Of a stretch of DNA of 64,000 bases, positions 57,061 through 64,000 are shown one piece after another. Where the stretch lies: contig NZ_JACIBC010000009.1 of the NCBI RefSeq assembly GCF_014195095.1, positions 124,001-188,000 of the forward strand. Reading direction: 5' to 3'. This DNA is from Rhizobium sp. BK602 (GTDB lineage: Bacteria > Pseudomonadota > Alphaproteobacteria > Rhizobiales > Rhizobiaceae). A program made the translations under genes and the position numbers. The notes under the pieces are model-generated. The model was not told the origin of the DNA. It saw nothing but the letters and a program-made list of their open reading frames with translations, and did no database searches. Numbering within the stretch: the first letter of the stretch is position 1; every line of letters starts with the position of its first letter.

Positions 57061-59355
57061 ATGAGCACTCTGGCAAACTTGCGGGAAAAGCTTGTCGCCG
57101 ACGACCAGACCGGGCCACGTCAAAGGCTGGTGGTCGATGCGCCCGGCTTGGCCGCCGATCCGATCGACATGTCCATGGCCATCGAAGAGGGCAAGGCCCC
57201 GTCGTCGGTGTTGCCGCAATGGCTGCAGCGTCATTGGTTGAATGGCGGTGGCCTGCTTGCCGGTGCGCTATTGCTTGGCGTCGGTTATGGCGGCGGGCCG
57301 CTCGCCCTTGCCGGTCTGCTTGGCTTCATTGCCCTGGCCGTGGCGGTCGCCGGCATGCTGATGCGGCGGAATAAGGTCCGCGACGCGGATGTCGATGCGC
57401 CGCTGCTCAGCGAGCATGAGCACGATCGCCTCTGGGAGGCCGACGAAGGCACCAGCCTCTTCGCCACCATTCACGATGCGCTCGGCGATATCACGGTGAC
57501 GCGCGGCATGGACCGCCGCATCCTTCATGCCAATGCGACCTTCCGCAAGCTGACCGGCAAATCGAACCCGGAAGGCTCGACGCTGGAGGAGATCGGTCTC
57601 GTCTTCCGCGCGGTGACGGCGGCGCAGCATCAGGATGCGGAAATCGCCACGCCGGATGGCCGGCGCATCTTTGCCTGGCACGATGTCATGTTCCGCGATC
57701 CGCTTTCGGGCCGGCTGAGCATCCAGAGCGTCGCCCGCGACGTGACCGAGGAGCGGCAGGCCGCTCGCCTTCGCGAGGAGGCACGGCTGAAGGCTGAGTA
57801 TAATAGTGCCGCCAAGTCGCGGCTGCTTGCGACGGTCAGCCATGAGATCCGCACGCCCTTGTCGGGCATTCTCGGCATGAACCACCTGCTTGCCCAGACG
57901 CCGTTGACGCTGGAGCAGGCCAATTACTTGACCGGCATCCGCCAGTCCGGCAACGCGCTGGTGCAGCTGGTCGAAGATCTTCTGGATTTCTCGACGATCG
58001 AAGTCGGTCGCTTCCAGCTCCGGCCGCGCGCCGAGACGCTGCGGCCCCTCATCGAAGGCGTCGTCGAGATGCTCGCCCATCGCGCCCATGAAAAGGGCAT
58101 CGAAATCGCCGCCACCGTTGCCGCCGATGTCCCGGAGACGCTGGAATTCGATCCGGCGCGGCTGCGGCAGGTTCTCTTCAACGTCATCGGCAATGCCGTG
58201 AAGTTCACCCAGACGGGCGGCGTCCTGATCCGCGCCGGCCTCGACGGCGGCGAGCTGGTGATATCGGTCAGGGACAGCGGTCCGGGCATGACAGGGGAGG
58301 AGCAGGCGCGGGTCTTCGGCGAATTCGAGCAGGCCGGCAACGTGCTGGACCGCAGCGCCGGCACCGGCCTTGGTCTGGCGATATCGGCCCGCATCCTGCG
58401 CGAGTTCGGCGGCGGCTTGAGCGTTGCCAGCGAGCTTGGCAGCGGCAGCGACTTCACCATCCGCTTCCCCGTCCTTGCGGTTGCGGAGCAGAGCAGCGAT
58501 GGCCGGCGCAACAGCCTGCTTCGCAATTCCAGCATCCTGCTTCTGGCGCCCGAGGGGGCCGCGAGCACGGCGATCGCCGAAACCGTCCGCACGCTTGGCG
58601 GCCGCTGCCGCCTGATCGGTCCCGCGGATATCGAGAGCCTGCCGCGATCCGCCTTCGGTCATGAAGACGGGCCTTTGACCGACCTGATCGTCGATCATCG
58701 CATGGCGCCGTGGTATTTCCGCGAGGGCGGCGGGCTGGCAGCCCTGGGCCTGCGGAAGATCTTCCTGGTCAATCCGGAGGAGCGCAACACGCATCCGCTC
58801 GATCTCTTCGATGCCTGGCTGATCCGGCCGCTGCGCGAGCAATCGCTGATCGATGTGTTGAGCGGTCGCATGCGCGGCATGGAGAAGCGGGAAGCGCTGA
58901 TCGACAGCCCGCCCGCTTTCGGCCCGGTGGCGCCGGAGGAAAGCGATGTTCCGCTTAACATCCTGCTCGGCGAGGACGATCCGGTCAACGCCATGCTGGT
59001 ACGCGCCATGCTTACCAAGGCCGGCCACAAGGTGCGTCTCGTCGAGGATTTCACCGGCCTGCTCGCGCGCACGGAAATGACAGAGGGCCGGCCCGATATC
59101 ATCGTCACCGACCTCACCATGCCGGGCGGCGAAGGGGTGGCGGTTCTGGCGCAGATCAGGGCGCAGGAGCGTCGGGCCGGCTTGTCGCCGCTGCCGATGA
59201 TCGTGCTGACCGCCGACAGCCGCGATGCCATCCGCCGGCAAGCCCTGCTGGCCGGAGCCGATGCCGTCATCGTCAAGCCGGTCGAGCCTCAGCGGTTGAT
59301 CGCCGAGGTCCAAGCCTTGTCGAAACAGTCTTTCGAACGCGCCTGCAACGGCTGA
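57061..59355 (+). CDS. Hybrid sensor histidine kinase/response regulator
   Basis: 764 residues. Two close transmembrane segments (about 60-100) are followed by a PAS domain (about 135-240). The HisKA box is TVSHEIRTPLSGILGMNHLL with the phospho-His near 260. HATPase motifs are NVIGNAVKFTQTGG, DSGPGMTG and GTGLGLAISARI. A weak pseudo-receiver stretch (about 480-600) and a C-terminal receiver follow, the latter with the phospho-acceptor Asp in DIIVTDLTMPGG and Lys in VIVKPVEPQ. No partner regulator adjoins it. Signal unknown. Confidence 0.9.
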   Translation: MSTLANLREKLVADDQTGPRQRLVVDAPGLAADPIDMSMAIEEGKAPSSVLPQWLQRHWLNGGGLLAGALLLGVGYGGGPLALAGLLGFIALAVAVAGMLMRRNKVRDADVDAPLLSEHEHDRLWEADEGTSLFATIHDALGDITVTRGMDRRILHANATFRKLTGKSNPEGSTLEEIGLVFRAVTAAQHQDAEIATPDGRRIFAWHDVMFRDPLSGRLSIQSVARDVTEERQAARLREEARLKAEYNSAAKSRLLATVSHEIRTPLSGILGMNHLLAQTPLTLEQANYLTGIRQSGNALVQLVEDLLDFSTIEVGRFQLRPRAETLRPLIEGVVEMLAHRAHEKGIEIAATVAADVPETLEFDPARLRQVLFNVIGNAVKFTQTGGVLIRAGLDGGELVISVRDSGPGMTGEEQARVFGEFEQAGNVLDRSAGTGLGLAISARILREFGGGLSVASELGSGSDFTIRFPVLAVAEQSSDGRRNSLLRNSSILLLAPEGAASTAIAETVRTLGGRCRLIGPADIESLPRSAFGHEDGPLTDLIVDHRMAPWYFREGGGLAALGLRKIFLVNPEERNTHPLDLFDAWLIRPLREQSLIDVLSGRMRGMEKREALIDSPPAFGPVAPEESDVPLNILLGEDDPVNAMLVRAMLTKAGHKVRLVEDFTGLLARTEMTEGRPDIIVTDLTMPGGEGVAVLAQIRAQERRAGLSPLPMIVLTADSRDAIRRQALLAGADAVIVKPVEPQRLIAEVQALSKQSFERACNG

Positions 59356-59511
59356 TCCGCTTTCGAATCAACCTTCCGCGTCCCCACCTATTTAAGGCCG
59401 CTCTTACCTTGGAAATTGCGGCCCGATCTTTTGCGGGTTCTGCGGAAGTTGGGGACTTCGTGCTTATTAGAAATTTGCAACAGGCACGCTTCTTGCTTTT
59501 CCTGAAGCCCC

Positions 59512-59531
59512 ATGTCACTTTCCTGTCGCAC
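59512..59531 (+). promoter_or_regulatory. Pho-box-like site upstream of olsB
   Basis: TGTCAC at 59513 and TGTCGC at 59524 are direct repeats spaced exactly 11 bp, as in PhoB boxes (consensus CTGTCAT repeats). A possible -10 (CTTTAT, about 59539) follows at the spacing of a PhoB-activated promoter. Ornithine-lipid synthesis via olsB is known to be induced by phosphate limitation through PhoB in Sinorhizobium. Confidence 0.55.
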
Positions 59532-59576
59532 GAATTTGCTTTATGGCGCCTATATCAACCCGCAGGGGGAGTCGCC

Positions 59577-60455
59577 ATGTCCATCGAAATTTTGAATCGC
59601 GAAGCTCAGGGCGAAATGGTTCAGTCTTCAAAGGCAACGGTTGCGCCGGTTGCCAGCGATGTGCTCGGACGCATCGGAAATCTAGAAACCCGCCTTGCTC
59701 GCACGGCGCGGGAAATCGATGCAGCCCAGGCTGTGCGCTATCGCGTCTTCGTCGAGGAGATGAACGCGCAGTTGCCGCCCGACGCCATGCGTCGCCAGCG
59801 CGACGTCGATAGTTATGATTCGATCTGCGACCACCTGCTGGTGCTCGACCGCTCGCTGGAAGGCGACACGGAAGATCAGATCGTCGGCACCTACCGTCTG
59901 CTGCGCCAGGAAGTGGCGATGGCGAATGGCGGTTTCTATTCCTCTTCCGAATTCGATGTCGATGCGCTTCTCGCCCGCCATCCCGACAAGCAGTTCATGG
60001 AGCTTGGCCGTTCCTGTGTTCTGCCGGCCTATCGCAACAAGCGTACCGTCGAACTTCTGTGGCAGGGCAATTGGGCCTATGCGCTGAAGCATGGCATGGG
60101 TGCCATGTTCGGCTGCGCCTCCTTCCCCGGCATCCGCCCGGAACAGCATGCGCTTGCCCTGTCCTTCCTCTATCACAATGTCGTCGCCAAGGACGATTGG
60201 GCCGTCGGCGCGCTGCCGTCGCTTGCCCGCACCATGGATCTGATGCCGGTCGAGGCGGTCAATTCCAAGAAGGCGCTGATGGCGCTGCCGCCGCTGATCA
60301 AGGGCTACCTGCGCCTCGGCGCGATGGTCGGCTCCAGCGCGGTGGTCGACCATGCCTTCAACACGACGGACGTGCTGATCGTTCTGCCGATATCAAGCAT
60401 TTCGGACCGCTACGTCAATTACTACGGCGCCGACGCCGGGCGGTTCGCGAGCTGA
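59577..60455 (+). CDS. olsB: L-ornithine N-alpha-acyltransferase
   Basis: First step of ornithine lipid synthesis: transfers a 3-hydroxyacyl chain from acyl carrier protein to ornithine. 292 residues from the ATG encoding MSIEILNREAQG, preceded by GGGGGAG. The sequence follows Sinorhizobium OlsB closely from memory: LARTAREIDAAQAVRYRVFV, MELGRSCVLPAYRNKRTVEL, LLWQGNWAYALKHGM and the C-terminal LIVLPISSISDRYVNYYGAD. olsA is not in the window. It converges on the cyclase gene. Confidence 0.94.
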   Translation: MSIEILNREAQGEMVQSSKATVAPVASDVLGRIGNLETRLARTAREIDAAQAVRYRVFVEEMNAQLPPDAMRRQRDVDSYDSICDHLLVLDRSLEGDTEDQIVGTYRLLRQEVAMANGGFYSSSEFDVDALLARHPDKQFMELGRSCVLPAYRNKRTVELLWQGNWAYALKHGMGAMFGCASFPGIRPEQHALALSFLYHNVVAKDDWAVGALPSLARTMDLMPVEAVNSKKALMALPPLIKGYLRLGAMVGSSAVVDHAFNTTDVLIVLPISSISDRYVNYYGADAGRFAS

Positions 60456-60477
60456 CGGAAGCGGGCAGGCCAGCCTC

Positions 60478-61887
60478 TCAGGGAATTGCGAAAATATCGA
60501 TCTCGTCGGTGATGCCGCGAAGCGAAACGTGATGGGATACGGGCTGCAGGCCGCGCGTGCTCAGAAGCTCGGCGGCGCGTGCGTTCTCAAGAACTGAGCC
60601 CGTCGCGAAGATCTCGCGTGATGTCGCCAGATGCTGCACGCGGGAGGCGATGTTGACCGTCTGCCCGAAATAATCCTGGCGTTCGTTGAGGCTGACCGCG
60701 ATGCAGGGGCCCTCGTGAATGCCGATCTTCAGGAGAAGGTCGTTGTTGCCGCGCTCGCTGTTGAGGCCGAGCATGGCTTCGCGCATCCGCATCGCCGCGA
60801 CCAATGCCCGATCCGGACTGGGGAAGGTCGCCATGACGGCATCGCCGATGGTCTTGACCACGGCGCCCGCCTCGGCGGCGACGATCTCGTGCAGAATGCT
60901 GAAATGCGTCCTGACCAGATCGAAGGCGGCGAGGTCGCCGACCCTTTCATAGAGCTCCGTCGAGCCGCGCAGGTCGGTGAAGAGAAAGGTGAGGCTGGTG
61001 ATCTTCAGTCTCTGATCCACATCGATCGTGTCGGTGCGGTGGATGTCGCGGAAGGTCTGGTTGGACAGCAGGCGCTTTGCGGTCAGGAAGGGCCGGCGAT
61101 GGCCGAGCAGGTCGTGAAGCGCATCGTTGGCCACACAGACCGATGGCAGCGCTCGGATATTCGTATGGTTTTCCATCAGGATGCGCAGGGGGCCGGGCCT
61201 TAGGACGATGGGGTCGCCATGCCGCTGCATCCGGTCGAATACGAGCGAGATGGTCTGTCGTTCCCGCGACGGTTCGCCCTTGACGTCGAGGAATTGCGCC
61301 GCATGGGTGACCGGCTCGAAGATGACGACGAATTCGGCGGGCAATTGCAGCGAGATGACCGCCTTATCCCCCGGCGGCAGCTCCAGCGACTCGAGAACGA
61401 ACTCGTCGACTTTCGCCTCGTAGCCTTCCTCGGGCAGGTCCACGCCCGAGCTCCAATAGATCTGGCGGAAATATTCGAGGGGCGGCAGTTCCTGAGGGTT
61501 GTGCGCCTCGATATGGCGCACGCGCGGGCTGATGGTGAAGGTGACTTCGACCATCTCGTCGAGGGTCGGCTCATAACCGGCCGCGCAGAGCGTGCAGTTG
61601 TAGGTATCGCTCTGCACGGTCTTCAGCGAGGTATTGGCGTCCAAGACGCCGCCGCAGCCGGGACAGAGGACATTCCACGACATTTCGAAAAGGCCGAGGC
61701 GGGAGGCGTGCAGGAAGGCGTTGATGGTCTGGTCGTCGTCGAAGCCGTGCTCGGCTGCGAAGGCAAGCGCGTTCACGCGGTTGAGCTTGCGGTCAGGGGC
61801 CTCAAGGACGAGCCGCTCGATGGAGTCGACGATATCTGACCGCGCTGAATGGCGCAGCACTGTGAACAGGGACTGAGCTTCACTCAT
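60478..61887 (-). CDS. Class III adenylate/guanylate cyclase with N-terminal zinc-ribbon-like region
   Basis: 469 residues. A helical N-terminus is followed by a four-cysteine motif (LCPGCGGVL then NCTLCAAGYE, about 74-105) and a mid-region with beta-strand pattern as in DUF5939. The C-terminal catalytic domain has LTFLFTDLRGSTELYERVGD (metal Asp near 303), KTIGDAVMATF (second metal Asp) and DYFGQTVNIASRVQHLA (transition-state Asn/Arg). It is soluble with no membrane segment. Product is probably cAMP. It converges on olsB. Confidence 0.88.
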   Translation of the reverse strand: MSEAQSLFTVLRHSARSDIVDSIERLVLEAPDRKLNRVNALAFAAEHGFDDDQTINAFLHASRLGLFEMSWNVLCPGCGGVLDANTSLKTVQSDTYNCTLCAAGYEPTLDEMVEVTFTISPRVRHIEAHNPQELPPLEYFRQIYWSSGVDLPEEGYEAKVDEFVLESLELPPGDKAVISLQLPAEFVVIFEPVTHAAQFLDVKGEPSRERQTISLVFDRMQRHGDPIVLRPGPLRILMENHTNIRALPSVCVANDALHDLLGHRRPFLTAKRLLSNQTFRDIHRTDTIDVDQRLKITSLTFLFTDLRGSTELYERVGDLAAFDLVRTHFSILHEIVAAEAGAVVKTIGDAVMATFPSPDRALVAAMRMREAMLGLNSERGNNDLLLKIGIHEGPCIAVSLNERQDYFGQTVNIASRVQHLATSREIFATGSVLENARAAELLSTRGLQPVSHHVSLRGITDEIDIFAIP

Positions 61888-61971
61888 CCCGGCATTTTAC
61901 ACCCAATTCGAAGCGGCCGCTATCGGTCTTCTTCGAGTCTTCGCTTGTCGTTGAGAGGGCAAGAATGCGCC

Positions 61972-62014
61972 CCTCACCCTGCCATCTCCCGGAGGGGAGT
62001 GGGGCAGGGTGAGG
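61972..62014. terminator. Hairpin between cyclase and malic enzyme genes
   Basis: Perfect 12-bp arms CCTCACCCTGCC and GGCAGGGTGAGG around an inner CTCCC/GGGAG pairing. There is no long T-run. It could end the malic enzyme transcript or be a member of a dispersed palindromic repeat family; this type of sequence is widespread in proteobacterial genomes. Confidence 0.5.
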
Positions 62015-62028
62015 AGGCTTTTGCAAAG

Positions 62029-64000
<1,972 letters not shown>

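Overview
The window is high-GC chromosomal DNA (by eye roughly 60% or more) from an alphaproteobacterium, almost certainly Rhizobiaceae (Rhizobium/Neorhizobium/Agrobacterium type). The supporting marks are the dnaA - rpsT - enoyl-CoA hydratase - fpg // ubiE - ubiB block, the hemW - rdgB - rph // hrcA - grpE - ptsN - hpf - rpoN - lptB - lptA - lptC block, an olsB gene for ornithine lipid, rhizobial CTTGAC/CTATAT-type promoters, and several copies of a palindromic intergenic repeat that looks like the Rhizobium-specific intergenic mosaic element (RIME). No tRNA, rRNA, CRISPR, IS element or phage gene was seen.

Layout. 1-13,400: housekeeping genes (dut, prfC, coaBC) interleaved with accessory functions: a periplasmic binding protein with TrmO-like and Mop proteins, choline sulfatase with its LysR regulator, otsBA for trehalose, and a class II amidotransferase. 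A 0.9-kb gap upstream of otsB holds two probable small transcripts. 13,400-19,300: small metabolic and regulatory genes (SDR/LysR pair, LysR/MFS pair, VOC protein, a VapBC toxin-antitoxin pair, an SAM-dependent methyltransferase). 19,404-26,804: a tightly packed six-gene minus-strand operon (see below). 27,400-34,720: ubiquinone genes, fpg, echA, rpsT and dnaA with a long GANTC-rich leader. 34,800-43,650: a saccharopine-dehydrogenase-like gene, LysR/EamA pair, hemW, rdgB, rph, hrcA, grpE. 43,800-51,400: ptsN, hpf, rpoN, the lptBAC operon, sppA, ihfB, lapA-like. 51,700-64,000: a soluble PAS chemoreceptor, a GNAT/CoxG pair, an rRNA-methyltransferase/TrmH/lspA operon, a hybrid histidine kinase, olsB behind a Pho-box-like site, a class III cyclase, and the 3' part of maeB running off the window.

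The most interesting region is 19,404-26,804. A routine annotation would call it histidine degradation plus hydantoin utilisation, but the details fit catabolism of ergothioneine (the thiol-trimethylbetaine of histidine) better. The lyase belongs to the histidine ammonia-lyase family but has Cys-Ala-Asp where MIO enzymes have Ala-Ser-Gly, as expected for an ergothionase that expels trimethylamine and does not need MIO. The urocanase homologue keeps the family scaffold but has changed residues in several otherwise invariant stretches, as expected for a thiourocanate hydratase. A DUF917 protein (family linked to thiohydantoin desulfurisation), a hydantoinase-type amidohydrolase and an M20 N-carbamoyl-amino-acid hydrolase would then take the thiohydantoin to hydantoin-5-propionate, N-carbamoyl-glutamate and glutamate. 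A TfoX N-terminal-domain protein of unknown role sits inside the operon. A perfect 12-bp palindrome lies upstream, and oppositely oriented RIME copies flank the block.

All calls rest on reading translated sequence and motifs; no database search was run. Start codons were moved to internal codons where ribosome binding sites or family N-termini favoured this.
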